Origin: Margaritifera margaritifera
Lineage: Eukaryota; Mollusca; Bivalvia; Unionida; Margaritiferidae
Assembly (NCBI GenBank): GCA_029931535.1
Contig: JAQPZY010001665.1
Coordinates: 3,431,501-3,495,500 of the forward strand
Length of the DNA: 64,000 bases
Reading direction: 5' to 3'
Each line of letters opens with the position of its first letter. Positions within the stretch are counted from its first letter, which is position 1. A program made the translations under genes and the position numbers. A model generated the notes under the pieces. The model was not told where the DNA came from. It was given only the letters and a program-made list of their open reading frames with translations, and searched no databases. Shown piece by piece: positions 63,440 through 64,000 of this stretch.

Positions 63440-64000
63440 AAATAAATGTGTATAGATTTTACGGCTGCAGCAATCAAGATATGTATGAATCTGTTAAATG
63501 CATTGAACCATATTCAAAGATCATCAGTAGACTTAACGATAAGTTTTAAGAAAGAGCACGTTGAGTATAACATTAATTACAGAGCAGGTTTATACATATA
63601 TTGAACAGAATTGAAATGGATGGTGTTTTTTAAGGCTTATTTGATATTTCACATACTAAATTTGGACAGGAAATAAGCGAAACAACAAGATGTATATTTG
63701 ACAGGATTGAATATTTAACATTGAATGTGGATAAATATCAACTGCTTATAGGAAGCTGATACTTAGATTTGCCTGAATGGGTTAAATACAACAGGGCTTG
63801 AATAAACGTAGAAAATAAAGACAGCATGTGTTTCCTGCAAGGTACGTTATCTTTGTTAAAAAACTAAGCGATCATGTAAATAGACAATCAAAGTACAATT
63901 TGGACAGATACAGTGATTGGTTTAAACTATATCCGATAAAAATTAGTTGTGACTAGGAATTTATAAAAAAAAAAAGGAATAATCAATATATATGTAAATC
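63440..64000 (+). pseudogene. N-terminal part of a second Polinton-type DNA polymerase B, running off the window
   Basis: A plus-strand frame with two TGA codons reads VDKYQLLIGS, then YLDLPEWVKYNRA, then INVENKDSMCFLQG. This matches the conserved N-terminal block of Polinton/viral protein-primed B polymerases (iKYxPLxGSSYIxLPxxixxKKAxINIxNxDxxCFxW). In the next frame, HVNRQSKYNLDRYSDWFKL continues the family pattern (Hpxxr, then a fullness of KY...F.gI.fP). The stops and frameshift show decay. Orientation is opposite to the polymerase relic at 15.4-17.2 kb, and the part differs (N-terminus here), so this is an independent insertion whose body lies to the right. Confidence 0.65.

Overview
This is AT-rich, microsatellite-dense animal DNA and it looks molluscan, most likely from a bivalve. 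The best evidence is two small intron-split genes plus one lone exon. They encode 12-cysteine secreted peptides with the architecture of the bivalve serine protease inhibitors cvSI-1/cvSI-2 (MEROPS I84). Retroelements (LINE, Ty3/gypsy), Polinton/Maverick-type DNA transposon remains, long (AT)n, (GA)n and (AAT)n arrays and very low ORF density also fit a mollusc. The species cannot be named from the sequence alone.

Layout. 1-1525: the 3' end of a LINE. 1718-1821 (+): the terminal coding exon of a cvSI-like gene ('gene C') whose other exons are not visible. 2-10 kb: short tandem repeats and decayed, unassigned coding remnants. 10.6-28.6 kb and 28.6-50.4 kb: two diverged copies of one large tandem duplication. 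Each copy runs from broken Polinton-type genes on its left (coiled-coil and structural-looking relics; a packaging-ATPase relic survives only in copy 1; a DNA polymerase B relic lies on the minus strand), through an AT/TATAG satellite, to one cvSI-like gene on the minus strand (gene A, 19286-23031; gene B, 36151-39616), then to an unrecognised ORF and a conserved relic ORF at the right end. Copy 2 lost about 2.2 kb, including the ATPase, and gained a Ty3/gypsy retrotransposon (about 41.87-46.50 kb). That element sits inside an (AT)n array and carries a LINE inserted in its reverse transcriptase.

50.5-64 kb: mostly non-coding, with several tandem repeats, a further diverged relic (53.1-53.8 kb) resembling the one at 12.3 kb, a 1.7 kb local duplication (57.2-60.1 kb), a Tc1/mariner-like fragment (about 62.9-63.1 kb), and the N-terminal part of another Polinton-type DNA polymerase B running off the right edge.

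The only genes that look alive are A and B, plus the exon of C. Both A and B have a TATAAAAG box, a signal peptide, matched splice phases, a GC-AG second intron, and an intron donor exactly five bases after the stop codon (shared by C). Both carry a 36-bp tandem repeat with CRE-like half-sites in intron 1. All other coding sequence is transposon or viral-like debris with stops and frameshifts. All calls were made by eye from conceptual translation; no database search was run.
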